Below are positions 16,587 to 24,788 of a stretch of DNA of 64,000 nucleotides, in pieces. Under the pieces are notes generated by a model. That model saw only the letters and a program-made list of their open reading frames with translations, did not search any database and was not told the origin of the DNA. The stretch lies in the NCBI RefSeq assembly GCF_900182595.1, contig NZ_FXTN01000008.1:248001-312000 (forward strand). The letters run 5' to 3'. Position numbers and translations under genes: made by a program. Within the stretch, counting starts at the first letter, position 1. Each line of letters starts with the position of its first letter. This DNA comes from Pedobacter westerhofensis (lineage in GTDB: Bacteria; Bacteroidota; Bacteroidia; Sphingobacteriales; Sphingobacteriaceae).

Positions 16587-17423
16587 CTATGATCCTAATT
16601 GAACACGTTTAAATGCTGTAACAGTTAAACCGTTAGCAGTGTCATTTAAGAATTTACGAACATCTTTAGAAGAATCCTTAACAAATTCCTGGTTTAATAA
16701 AGTACTGTCTTTGTAGAACTTGTTCAGTTTACCAGCAGCAATTTTCTCAACCATTTCTTCAGGTTTACCTTCTGCACGGATTTGCTCTTTAGCAATTTCC
16801 ATTTCACGTTCGATCGTGTGTGTATCTACGTCAGCTTTATCTAAAGCTACCGGGTTCATTGCAGCGATTTGCATTGCAACGTCTTTACCAGCTTCATCAG
16901 CACCTGCAACAGCCTGGTTTAAGGCTACTAAAACACCTAAACGGTAGTTGCTGTGGATGTAAGGAATAACTTTCTCTCCAGATACAGTTTCGAATTTAGA
17001 GATACCGATTTTTTCACCGATTTTACCAGTGTTTTCAACGATGATATCAGAAACTTTCTGACCATCAACTTCAAGAGATAAAAGTTCTTCTAAAGTAGCA
17101 GGATTTTTTTCAACTGCTAAATCAGTGAATTTATTTGCTAAAGCGATGAAATCAGCATTTTTAGCCACGAAATCAGTCTCGCAGTTTAATTCAACTACTA
17201 CACCGCGTTTTCCGTCAGCTGTAGCTTTTGCGATTACAACACCTTCGTTAGAATCACGATCCTGACGGCTTGCTGCAACTTTAGCACCTTTTTTACGTAA
17301 GTAATCAACCGCAGCTTCGAAATCGCCATTGGCCTCTATTAATGCTTTTTTACAATCCATCATACCGGCACCGGTCTGTTGGCGTAATTTGTTTACATCT
17401 GCTGCAGAAATTTGTACTGACAT
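16587..17423 (-). CDS. tsf: elongation factor Ts
   Basis: A 278-residue guanine-nucleotide exchange factor for EF-Tu. It shows the canonical N-terminal UBA-like segment VNKLRQQTGAGMMDCKKALIEANGDFEAA, the core motif VVELNCETDFVAKN (about 75-88) that contacts EF-Tu, and the dimer domain with HIAAMNP-like MQIAAMNPVALD. It follows rpsB, the usual bacterial order, but with a 104-base gap holding a long imperfect hairpin. A strong terminator follows. Confidence 0.98.
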   Translation of the reverse strand: MSVQISAADVNKLRQQTGAGMMDCKKALIEANGDFEAAVDYLRKKGAKVAASRQDRDSNEGVVIAKATADGKRGVVVELNCETDFVAKNADFIALANKFTDLAVEKNPATLEELLSLEVDGQKVSDIIVENTGKIGEKIGISKFETVSGEKVIPYIHSNYRLGVLVALNQAVAGADEAGKDVAMQIAAMNPVALDKADVDTHTIEREMEIAKEQIRAEGKPEEMVEKIAAGKLNKFYKDSTLLNQEFVKDSSKDVRKFLNDTANGLTVTAFKRVQLGS

Positions 17424-17459
17424 TTTATGTTCTTTTTTAAGTTTTTATCTAAAAAATTA

Positions 17460-17515
17460 TGGGTTGTACATTGTAAGTTGTTAGTAAGAACCTTCAACGC
17501 ACAACATACAACCCA
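17460..17515 (-). repeat. long imperfect hairpin between rpsB and tsf
   Basis: TGGGTTGTA (17460-17468) pairs perfectly with TACAACCCA (17507-17515). The stem continues inward as TTGT/ACAA and GTTG/CAAC separated by symmetric 2x2 internal loops, for 17 base pairs in all and a 14-nt loop. There is no T-run on the minus strand, so it is an intercistronic structure rather than a simple terminator. Confidence 0.75.
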
Positions 17516-17527
17516 AAAATATATTAT

Positions 17528-18352
17528 TTATGCTTCGCTTGTTCCTTCTTCGGTTTCAGCATTTTCTTTTCTAGCTCTTCTTGCGCCAGGTGCAGCAGTT
17601 TCAGGAGCATCAGCAGCAGCTTTAGCAGCTACAGCTTCTTTTTCAGCTTCATCATCTTTCTCACGTTTGCGCTCGTCTAAACCTTCTTCAATTGCTTTGA
17701 TGATTACATCAGTGATTAAAGAGATAGATTTAGTAGCATCATCATTCGCCGGGATAGGGAAATCGATGTTTGACGGATCAGAGTTTGTATCAACCATTGC
17801 AAAAGTTGGAATGTTTAATTTCAACGCTTCGCTAACTGCGATATGCTCTTTTTTAACGTCAATTAAAAAGATTGCTGCTGGTAAACGGTTTAAATCCGCG
17901 ATACCACCTAATAAGCTTTCCAATTTGATACGCTCACGCTGGATCATTAAACGCTCTTTCTTAGAAAGGATCGAGTAAGTACCATCTTTAGTCATCTTAT
18001 CGATGTTAGACATCTTTTTGATTGACTTGCGTACAGTTTGGAAGTTAGTTAACATACCACCTAACCAACGTTCAGTTACGAAAGGCATGTTTACTTTTTT
18101 TGCCTGATCAGCAACGATTTCTTTAGCTTGTTTCTTAGTCGCTACAAATAAGATCTTACGACCTGATTTTACGATCTGTTTGATCGCTGAAGCAGCTTCT
18201 TCAGTTTTAGTTAAAGTTTTATTTAAATCTATAATGTGAATCCCGTTGCGTTCCATAAAAATATATGGTGCCATTTTCGGATTCCATTTGCGGGTAAGGT
18301 GACCAAAATGTACACCTGCATCCAATAAGTCTTGATATGTTGTTCTTGCCAT
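17528..18352 (-). CDS. rpsB: 30S ribosomal protein S2
   Basis: A 274-residue S2 protein of the small subunit. It opens MARTTYQDLLDAGVHFGHLTRKWNPKM-like (positions 1-27), with FVATKKQAKEIV, VTERWLGGMLTNFQT (about 93-107) and the C-terminal NDDATKSISLITDVI. The last 40 residues are a low-complexity Ala/Glu/Arg tail that extends beyond the usual core and is common in Bacteroidota. Its ATG is preceded by AAGGAGG (18362-18368 on the minus strand), a strong Shine-Dalgarno sequence that is rare in this phylum. Confidence 0.98.
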   Translation of the reverse strand: MARTTYQDLLDAGVHFGHLTRKWNPKMAPYIFMERNGIHIIDLNKTLTKTEEAASAIKQIVKSGRKILFVATKKQAKEIVADQAKKVNMPFVTERWLGGMLTNFQTVRKSIKKMSNIDKMTKDGTYSILSKKERLMIQRERIKLESLLGGIADLNRLPAAIFLIDVKKEHIAVSEALKLNIPTFAMVDTNSDPSNIDFPIPANDDATKSISLITDVIIKAIEEGLDERKREKDDEAEKEAVAAKAAADAPETAAPGARRARKENAETEEGTSEA

Positions 18353-18361
18353 TGTCTTTGT

Positions 18362-18368
18362 CCTCCTT
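18362..18368 (-). promoter_or_regulatory. strong Shine-Dalgarno of rpsB
   Basis: The minus strand reads AAGGAGG nine bases before the rpsB ATG. Bacteroidota genes seldom carry such a site because the ribosome's anti-SD is sequestered in studied members (Flavobacterium), so it stands out. Confidence 0.7.
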
Positions 18369-18372
18369 GAGA

Positions 18373-18759
18373 TTAACGTTTACTGAATTGGAACTTTTTA
18401 CGAGCTTTCTTACGTCCTGGTTTCTTACGTTCAACCATACGCATATCACGGGTCATTAACCCTTTAGCACGTAATGCCGGTTTTTTCTCAGCATCTAACT
18501 CGACAATAGCTTTAGCGATCGCTAAACGAACTGCTTCAGCCTGGCCTTTAACACCACCTCCGGCTACGTTTACTTTTACATCATACTGACCAGCAAGTTC
18601 AGAAACTTCAAAACTTTGGTTAACAATATATTGTAATGGTAATGTAGGGAAATATACTTTGTAATCTTTACTGTTTACAGTAATAGTACCGTTGCCTTCT
18701 TTCATGTAGATTCGCGCAACAGCAGTTTTTCTTCTTCCTGAAGTATTAGTAACTGACAT
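18373..18759 (-). CDS. rpsI: 30S ribosomal protein S9
   Basis: A 128-residue S9 protein. The start MSVTNTSGRRKTAVARIYMKEGNGTI-like region, the central VAGGGVKGQAEAVRLAIAKA (about 66-85) and the basic C-terminal tail GRKKARKKFQFSKR, whose last Lys-Arg reaches the ribosomal P site, are all present. It lies 16 bases after rplM and 20 before rpsB, in the same transcript. Confidence 0.98.
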   Translation of the reverse strand: MSVTNTSGRRKTAVARIYMKEGNGTITVNSKDYKVYFPTLPLQYIVNQSFEVSELAGQYDVKVNVAGGGVKGQAEAVRLAIAKAIVELDAEKKPALRAKGLMTRDMRMVERKKPGRKKARKKFQFSKR

Positions 18760-18775
18760 TTCTTTCTTCCTTTAA

Positions 18776-19219
18776 TTAAAGTGTAATGGTTTTTGGTGAT
18801 TGTGCTGCATGAGGATGCTCAGTACCTGCATAAACAAAAAGGTTCGTGTATAATTTTGCACCTAATTTTGTTTTAGGTAACATACCACGAACAGCTTTCT
18901 CGATAACACGCGTAGGATGTTTCGCCATTAACTCTTTTGGAGAAATGAAACGCTGACCTCCTGGGTATCCAGTATAAGATGTATACACCTTATCGCTGAA
19001 CTTATTTCCGGTCAACTTAATCTTGTCTGCATTGATAACGATCACATTATCGCCGCAGTCTACGTGTGGGGTGTACTCAGGCTTGTTTTTACCACGGATG
19101 ATCATTGCGATCTTCGATGACAAGCGCCCCAAAATCTCGCCTTGTGCATCAACAACAACCCACTGTTTGTTAACAGTTTTAGCATTGGCAGAGACAGTTT
19201 TGTAACTTAACGTATTCAC
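18776..19219 (-). CDS. rplM: 50S ribosomal protein L13
   Basis: A 147-residue L13 protein and first gene of the rplM-rpsI-rpsB-tsf operon. It shows WVVVDAQGEILGRLSSKIA (about 20-38), HVDCGDNVIVINADKIKLTG (about 53-72), TGYPGG and the MLPKTKLG turn (about 113-120). A consensus promoter and a short leader with a small hairpin lie just upstream. L13 genes often have autoregulatory leaders, which may be the case here. Confidence 0.98.
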   Translation of the reverse strand: MNTLSYKTVSANAKTVNKQWVVVDAQGEILGRLSSKIAMIIRGKNKPEYTPHVDCGDNVIVINADKIKLTGNKFSDKVYTSYTGYPGGQRFISPKELMAKHPTRVIEKAVRGMLPKTKLGAKLYTNLFVYAGTEHPHAAQSPKTITL

Positions 19220-19256
19220 TTGCTTGTATTTAATTTGTTAAACAATTATTTATTCT

Positions 19257-19271
19257 CCCTAAGATTTAGGG
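19257..19271 (-). promoter_or_regulatory. small hairpin at the 5' end of the rplM leader
   Basis: CCCTAA (19257-19262) and TTAGGG (19266-19271) form a perfect 6-bp stem with a 3-nt loop right at the predicted transcript start. It could be part of a ribosomal-protein leader structure for feedback control; the structural context beyond the stem is not evident by eye. Confidence 0.4.
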
Positions 19272-19275
19272 ACTG

Positions 19276-19306
19276 CAAAGATAGATTAAAATGTGTAATT
19301 ATCAAA
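19276..19306 (-). promoter_or_regulatory. promoter of the rplM ribosomal operon
   Basis: On the minus strand a TTTG -33 element (19303-19306) and a TATCTTTG -7 box (19276-19283) are separated by exactly 19 bases, a full match to the Bacteroidota housekeeping promoter. It lies immediately downstream of the stop of the upstream membrane-protein gene. Confidence 0.88.
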
Positions 19307-19309
19307 TGG

Positions 19310-19681
19310 TTACTCATCTTTTTTTGCTAAATTCTCTCTCCAGCTTAAAAAAACATGGAAAAGCAGGCTTAGCATCAGTATAAATCCTGAACCTGTCAGC
19401 AACAGGGTACCCAGCGGGTAGTACTGATATTCCATTGCGCCAAGCAACAGAAAAAAGGCACCGTACCCCAGATAAAGCGCAAAAACCAGGGTCAGAACGG
19501 CAAATAACCAGTGTAATATTGACCATCCGGACTGTCCCCTTTCCTGCGACCGGAGAACCAGCCACTGGAACACAACTGCAGCAAGGAGCCCGGTAATAAC
19601 AAAGCCGCTGCCATTCTGAAGATAAGCCAGAAAATAGCAGACTGCGCCGGTGAGATTAAGGTAAGATAAGGTTCTGAGCAT
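19310..19681 (-). CDS. small integral membrane protein, unknown function
   Basis: A 123-residue protein with four hydrophobic segments (about residues 5-20, 28-45, 55-80 and 88-110) and a short charged C-terminus (WRENLAKKDE). I recognise no family. It starts at an ATG that opens the first hydrophobic segment. It ends only four bases from the -33 element of the ribosomal operon promoter, so it is transcriptionally independent of rplM unless read-through occurs. Confidence 0.6.
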   Translation of the reverse strand: MLRTLSYLNLTGAVCYFLAYLQNGSGFVITGLLAAVVFQWLVLRSQERGQSGWSILHWLFAVLTLVFALYLGYGAFFLLLGAMEYQYYPLGTLLLTGSGFILMLSLLFHVFLSWRENLAKKDE

Positions 19682-19835
19682 TTACATCCGGTAAACCCTT
19701 CGCCGGATTACCGGTTCAAAGATCATTAAAACTCTCCGGTTCTCAATAAATTCAAATAATACTGAACTATTTCATGGCGGTATTGTTATTAAACTATTAT
19801 TGCGCAAGCTTTAAATACTGGACTCAAATATATAC

Positions 19836-19899
19836 TCATGAAACCTGCATTAGCTTACAACTCTAAAAAAGAAACGATAAGCTCATGCAAGCTTCATGA
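19836..19899. repeat. 21-bp imperfect inverted repeat upstream of ytxH-like gene
   Basis: The 21 bases at 19836-19856 and at 19879-19899 are inverted copies matching at 18 of 21 positions, with a 22-base spacer. The mismatches are not G-U type, which favours a DNA operator over an RNA stem. It lies 26 bases before the YtxH-like start. Confidence 0.6.
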
Positions 19900-19924
19900 C
19901 CATAAAAAAACAAATAGATAAATT

Positions 19925-20131
19925 ATGAAAAAAGAAACGAAAATTGTTGCAGGAATACTTGCAGGAGCTGCTCTTGGTGCCGCAGTAGCGTTAATCTTAT
20001 CTACTGATAAAACTGATGATGTAAAAGAAAAACTCTCAGACTGGTTTGCAGATCTGCTGGATGCTTCAAAAGATAAATTAGCCGATGTAGCTGATTCTGT
20101 CAAAGACAAAATTGCCCAGGTAAGACACTAA
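19925..20131 (+). CDS. YtxH-domain small membrane-anchored protein
   Basis: A 68-residue protein. A glycine/alanine-rich hydrophobic helix (IVAGILAGAALGAAVALIL, about residues 8-26) is followed by a charged amphipathic helix with repeating K/D patterns (KDKLADVADSVKDKIAQV), the layout of YtxH-domain proteins, often stress-inducible. The role is unknown; members are usually annotated as gas-vesicle or general-stress related. It is a single-gene unit between a 21-bp inverted repeat and a terminator hairpin. Confidence 0.8.
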   Translation: MKKETKIVAGILAGAALGAAVALILSTDKTDDVKEKLSDWFADLLDASKDKLADVADSVKDKIAQVRH

Positions 20132-20138
20132 TCTATAA

Positions 20139-20165
20139 TTGGTAATGCCGCAACGGCATTACCAA
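20139..20165 (+). terminator. hairpin terminator after the ytxH-like gene
   Basis: TTGGTAATGCCG (20139-20150) and CGGCATTACCAA (20154-20165) form a perfect 12-bp stem with a 3-nt loop, eight bases after the stop. The T-run is weak (AAATTCTTTT), but the stem is strong. Confidence 0.75.
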
Positions 20166-20232
20166 AATTCTTTTACCGGAATGCCCCTGCTGTACCGGCA
20201 GCAAGACTGCTCCCCATTCAAATTACAGCTGT

Positions 20233-21651
20233 ATGAAAATTGCTTTTCATGGTGCCGCACGTGCCGTAACTGGCAGCAAACACCTTATTACACTCAAAGA
20301 CAACACCCAAATATTATTAGACTGCGGCATGTTCCAGGGAATGGGAGACATTACTGAAAAACTAAACAGTTATTTCGGATTTACACCATCTGCTGTCACG
20401 TACATGATTCTTTCACACGCGCACATAGATCATTGTGGTTTATTGCCTCGGCTCGTTGCAGAAGGATTTACGGGCACAATCTACAGTACACCTGCTACAA
20501 TGGACCTTGCCAGGATCCTGTTAATGGATTCTGCAAAGATCCAGATGCAGGATGCCGAATATGCCAACAGGCACCTCTCCCCCGGAGAAGAGCCCGAAGA
20601 ACCTCTGTACACTGATGAGGACGTGATTAAGACACTAAGCCAGTTTAAGATTATCAACTATAATGAGGATTTTGAAATCAGCCCGATACTCAGCCTTCGC
20701 TTTACCGATGCAGGACATATCGTTGGCAGTGCAGCTGTTCACCTCGCCATAAAAGAAGACACGAAAACCCTCCGCCTTACCTTTAGCGGAGATGTGGGCA
20801 GGTATGGTGATCTGCTTCTGAAAAGCCCGCAGCAATTTCCCCAGGCAGATTATATCATTATGGAGTCTACCTATGGCGATTCCCTGCATAAAGATCTGGA
20901 ACCAATCGAAAACATGCTGCTGGACATCATTAACCAGACTTGCCTGGTCAAAAAAGGCAAGCTTGTAATCCCTGCTTTCAGTGTTGGGCGCACCCAGGAA
21001 CTTTTGTATGCACTGAACGGACTGGAACTGAAGAACAAGCTGCCGGATATCCCTTTTTATGTAGACAGCCCGCTATCTATCCAGGCTACACAGGTTTTAA
21101 AAAATCACCCCGAAGTATATAATAATGGTGTCAGGGAAGTTTTGAAAGTTGATGAAGACCCCTTCGCTTTTAAAGGACTAAAATTTATTGAAAAAGTAGA
21201 AGAGTCAAAGGCATTAAATAACGACCCAAGGCCTTGTGTGATTATTTCTGCATCCGGCATGGCCGAAGGCGGCCGCGTAAGGCACCACATCCGCAATACG
21301 GTCGGCAATCATAAAAACACGATCCTGATGGTGGGCTATTGCGCTCCTGACTCTCTTGCAGGCAGACTGCTTGCCGGAGACAAGAGTATCTATCTCTTCA
21401 GGGAAAATCTCCATGTAAAGGCAGAGATCAAATCGATCAGGTCGATGAGCGCTCACGGCGATTATGAAGACTTGCTCCAATTCCTGTCCTGCCAGGACCC
21501 GGCACGCATAAAGCAGCTTTTTCTTGTACACGGAGAATATGATGTGCAGCAAAATTTTGCACAGCGACTCAAAAACCATGGATTTAAACACGTAGCCATT
21601 CCTGAATATCATCAGGAATACGAATATAACAAAGAGCCCGCATGGAGTTAA
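20233..21651 (+). CDS. MBL-fold / beta-CASP RNA nuclease (CPSF73/RNase J-like)
   Basis: A 472-residue metallo-beta-lactamase with a beta-CASP insert, the architecture of RNA-processing nucleases. The metal motif HAHIDHCG (about residues 61-68), the Asp/His of FTDAGHIVGSA, the SGDVGR segment, and the beta-CASP blocks PAFSVGRTQELL, ISASGMAEGGRVRHH and the terminal LVHGE are all present in order. It probably cleaves or trims RNA in the cytoplasm; the exact substrate is unknown. The stop overlaps the MscS gene by ten bases, so both are co-transcribed. Confidence 0.92.
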   Translation: MKIAFHGAARAVTGSKHLITLKDNTQILLDCGMFQGMGDITEKLNSYFGFTPSAVTYMILSHAHIDHCGLLPRLVAEGFTGTIYSTPATMDLARILLMDSAKIQMQDAEYANRHLSPGEEPEEPLYTDEDVIKTLSQFKIINYNEDFEISPILSLRFTDAGHIVGSAAVHLAIKEDTKTLRLTFSGDVGRYGDLLLKSPQQFPQADYIIMESTYGDSLHKDLEPIENMLLDIINQTCLVKKGKLVIPAFSVGRTQELLYALNGLELKNKLPDIPFYVDSPLSIQATQVLKNHPEVYNNGVREVLKVDEDPFAFKGLKFIEKVEESKALNNDPRPCVIISASGMAEGGRVRHHIRNTVGNHKNTILMVGYCAPDSLAGRLLAGDKSIYLFRENLHVKAEIKSIRSMSAHGDYEDLLQFLSCQDPARIKQLFLVHGEYDVQQNFAQRLKNHGFKHVAIPEYHQEYEYNKEPAWS

Positions 21652-22742
21652 TAGATGATTTTTTTGGACACCCCATACCGCAATGGATTCAGAACTTTAT
21701 CCTGGCCGGCTCTGCCATCGCCATCGGAGGAATACTGAAATTCATCATTCTCAAGGCATTTAAGTTTTTTTCCAGATACTGGGCATCCTTCCAGATCAGA
21801 TCCATTATCCGCCACCTTAATCATCCCGCAGGGATCTTTATCCCCCTGTTGCTGCTCAATATATCGCTGGGCTTTATGGTGCTCGATAAAACACTCCGGG
21901 CGCAGCTCAGCCGCATCCTGGAGATATCGCTCACCATCTGCTTTTCCCTGATCCTGATCCGCATCATCAAAGTGCTCGAAGATCATTTTTACCACAAGTA
22001 TGACCTGAGCAAAGAAGACAACCTTAAAGAAAGAAAAATAAGGACACAGCTGCAGTTTATCCGCAAGTTTGTGGTCTCTCTGATTGTGCTCATTACGATA
22101 GCACTGGTATTATTGAGCTTTGAAAGTATGCGCAAAATAGGTACAGGCTTACTTACCGGTGTGGGTGTAGGGGGAATTATTATCGGTTTTGCCGCACAGA
22201 AATCTTTGGGGAACCTGCTCGCGGGTTTCCAGATCGCCTTTACACAGCCCATCCGTATCGATGATGTGGTGATTGTAGAAGGGGAATGGGGCCGCGTGGA
22301 AGAAATTACGCTCACCTATGTGGTGGTCAATATATGGGACCAGCGCCGGCTGATCCTCCCGATTACTTATTTTATTGAAAAGCCCTTCCAGAACTGGACA
22401 AGGGTATCGGCACAGTTGCTCGGCACAGTTTTCCTGTACCTGGATTATACAATTCCGGTGCCGCCACTAAGAGAGGAACTCACCAGGTTGCTTACCGCTC
22501 ACCCCCTATGGGATAAACGTGTAAATGTGGTGCAGGTAACAGACAACAAGGAACGCACCATCGAAATCCGCTTTTTAATGAGTGCCCGCAATTCTTCGCA
22601 GGCTTTTGATCTGCGCTGTGATGTCCGCGAACAAATGATCGGTTTCATCAGGACCAATTACCCCGAAAGCCTGCCCAAAACAAGACTGGAATTTAACGGC
22701 GAAAGCAACAAACAAGACAGCCCTCCCTTTATCCCTGAATAA
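21642..22742 (+). CDS. MscS-family mechanosensitive channel
   Basis: A 366-residue inner-membrane channel protein. Four hydrophobic segments precede the pore helix region GTGLLTGVGVGGIIIGFAAQ (about 165-184), then SLGNLLAGFQIAFTQPIRIDD, the hallmark of the MscS beta domain, and a C-terminal cytoplasmic domain. It would open on membrane tension to release solutes during hypo-osmotic shock. Its ATG lies within the end of the MBL nuclease gene, giving a ten-base overlap; the functional link between the two is not known. Confidence 0.93.
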   Translation: MELIDDFFGHPIPQWIQNFILAGSAIAIGGILKFIILKAFKFFSRYWASFQIRSIIRHLNHPAGIFIPLLLLNISLGFMVLDKTLRAQLSRILEISLTICFSLILIRIIKVLEDHFYHKYDLSKEDNLKERKIRTQLQFIRKFVVSLIVLITIALVLLSFESMRKIGTGLLTGVGVGGIIIGFAAQKSLGNLLAGFQIAFTQPIRIDDVVIVEGEWGRVEEITLTYVVVNIWDQRRLILPITYFIEKPFQNWTRVSAQLLGTVFLYLDYTIPVPPLREELTRLLTAHPLWDKRVNVVQVTDNKERTIEIRFLMSARNSSQAFDLRCDVREQMIGFIRTNYPESLPKTRLEFNGESNKQDSPPFIPE

Positions 22743-22763
22743 TATTTTCAATACCTTTACCTT

Positions 22764-23462
22764 ATGGATGTTTTTGGAAACGCTTTACAGGATCAGTTCA
22801 ACACAAATACGGCCGACATTCTCTGGCTGCACAATTCTTATGATGAGCCCGAAGAAATGCCTGTAGATATTTTCTTCCGGACGGAAGAAGAGATGCCTGA
22901 TATTGAGCTGGAAGCAATGGACATGTGCGAAGGCCGGGTACTGGATGTTGGCGGCGGTGCAGGAAGCCATGCCCTGATCTTGCAGGAAAGAGGCTTTGAG
23001 GTTGTCGCAATTGACATCTCAGCCGCAGCAGTGGCGATAATGCAAAAACGTGGGCTCAAAAATACCGTAGAAGGAGACATCTTCAAGTACACCGGTGAGA
23101 AATTTGACACTCTGCTATTCCTCATGAATGGCATCGGACTGACGGGCACGATTGAAAATTTCAAAACTTTCCTGGATCATGCAAAAACACTGTTAAATGA
23201 AGGCGGCCAGCTATTGTTTGACAGTTCAGACATTACGTATCTGTACGAGGATACAGAAATGCCATCCGATAAATATTATGGCGAAGTATCCTACCAGTAC
23301 GAATATAAAGGTGAAAAAGGCGAGTGGTTCAACTGGCTTTACATTGATCCCCAGCTACTTAAAAAAATCGCCAGGGAATCCGGATGGGAATGTCATCTGT
23401 TATTTGATGATGGACAGGACCAGTATCTCGCAGAAATGCGGTTAACTACCCCTGGTCAGTAA
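22764..23462 (+). CDS. class I SAM-dependent methyltransferase
   Basis: A 232-residue cytoplasmic methyltransferase. Motif I reads RVLDVGGGAGSHAL (about residues 58-71), the acidic strand-2 end is VVAIDISAAAV (about 79-89), followed by EGDIFKYTGEKFDTLLFLMNGIG, typical of the Methyltransf_25/11 fold. The 50 residues ahead of motif I are acidic. Substrate unknown. It follows the MscS gene by 21 bases on the same strand and may belong to the same transcript. Confidence 0.85.
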   Translation: MDVFGNALQDQFNTNTADILWLHNSYDEPEEMPVDIFFRTEEEMPDIELEAMDMCEGRVLDVGGGAGSHALILQERGFEVVAIDISAAAVAIMQKRGLKNTVEGDIFKYTGEKFDTLLFLMNGIGLTGTIENFKTFLDHAKTLLNEGGQLLFDSSDITYLYEDTEMPSDKYYGEVSYQYEYKGEKGEWFNWLYIDPQLLKKIARESGWECHLLFDDGQDQYLAEMRLTTPGQ

Positions 23463-23473
23463 TATCTCTGGAT

Positions 23474-24730
23474 TTAATTAGTTTTTTCTTCCCAGATCAG
23501 CGCCAGATTAATAATTGTTTCGACCGCCTTTTCCATGTCCTGCACAGATGCCCATTCCTGCTTGCCATGGAAGGCATGTTCGCCTGCAAAGATATTCGGA
23601 CAGGGCAGTCCCATTAAAGATAATCTTGATCCATCTGTTCCGCCCCTGATGCTTTGTTTCTTTACCGGGATACCTGCACGCTCAATAGCCAGCATTCCGT
23701 ATTCCAGTACCTGCGGATACTGGTCCAGCACTTTTTTCATATTCCGGTACTGCTGCTTAATCTTAAGCTCGTAGGTAGAATTAGGATAGCTTTCCATCAC
23801 CTGTTTAACCAGTGTTTCCAGTGTACGTCCATGCTCAGCCAGCAGGTCATCATCAAAATCGCGGATAATAAAATGTGCCTCTGCCTGCTCAACATTCCCC
23901 TGTACGGATACAGGATGCAGGAAACCTTCTTTCTGTTCCGTAGCCTCCGGAGTAAGCCTGTCTTTAGGCAGTGCACTGAGGATGTCTCCAAGGATCTTAA
24001 TGGCGCTTTCCATTTTTCCCTTTGCAAAGCCCGGGTGTGAGCTTACCCCCTTAATGATCAGTACAGCTCCGTCGGCAGAGAACGTTTCATCTTCGATAGA
24101 CCCACGCGTTTCCCCGTCAACCGTATAGGCAAAGTCGGCCCCCAGTTTTTTAAGATCAGCCTTATCCACGCCCCGGCCAATCTCTTCATCAGGAGTAAAA
24201 AGAATTTTGATCGTTCCATGTTTCAGCTCCGGATGGGCAACCAGGAAAGCCGCCGCTTCCATAATCTCTGCCAGCCCCGCTTTGTTATCGGCCCCCAGCA
24301 GGGTTGTTCCGCTTGCAGTAATAATATCATTCCCGATCTGATCCTTCAGATCAGGGTGTTCAGTCATTTTCAAGACAATGGAAGGATCATCCGGCAGTAC
24401 CAGGTCCTGGCCCTGATAATTGTAGTGGATCATCGGTTTTACACCATCTCCACTGCAATCCGGGGAAGTATCCATATGCGAACAGAAGCAGATTACGGGT
24501 ACCTTCTTCGCCGAATTTGAAGGGATTGTCGCGTACACATATCCGTATTCATCCAGATGTGCATCTCCAATTCCAATTTCCAGCAGCTGTGCTACCAGTA
24601 CTTTTCCAAGGTTTTTCTGCTTTTCGGTAGAAGGGATACTTGCCGATGCCGGATCAGACTGTGTATCTATTTTTACATACTCTGTAAATCTATTTTGTAA
24701 TGAATTACTGCTGTTCAGATATTTTAGCAT
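23474..24730 (-). CDS. pepT: peptidase T (tripeptide aminopeptidase)
   Basis: A 418-residue M20-family di-zinc aminopeptidase that removes the N-terminal residue from tripeptides in the cytoplasm. Metal and catalytic residues are visible: His in CFCSHMDTSPD (about 82-92), Asp in LGADNKAGLAEI (about 147-158), Glu-Glu in FTPDEEIGRGVD, Asp in TVDGETRGSIEDE, and the last His in GEHAFHGKQEW. The PepT-type spacing and length fit. It is convergent with the methyltransferase gene, 11 bases apart. Confidence 0.95.
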   Translation of the reverse strand: MLKYLNSSNSLQNRFTEYVKIDTQSDPASASIPSTEKQKNLGKVLVAQLLEIGIGDAHLDEYGYVYATIPSNSAKKVPVICFCSHMDTSPDCSGDGVKPMIHYNYQGQDLVLPDDPSIVLKMTEHPDLKDQIGNDIITASGTTLLGADNKAGLAEIMEAAAFLVAHPELKHGTIKILFTPDEEIGRGVDKADLKKLGADFAYTVDGETRGSIEDETFSADGAVLIIKGVSSHPGFAKGKMESAIKILGDILSALPKDRLTPEATEQKEGFLHPVSVQGNVEQAEAHFIIRDFDDDLLAEHGRTLETLVKQVMESYPNSTYELKIKQQYRNMKKVLDQYPQVLEYGMLAIERAGIPVKKQSIRGGTDGSRLSLMGLPCPNIFAGEHAFHGKQEWASVQDMEKAVETIINLALIWEEKTN

Positions 24731-24788
24731 ATTTTTAAAAAAGTAAAGGTACTAAAGATCATACTTTACAATTTAAAATCAGCATAAC

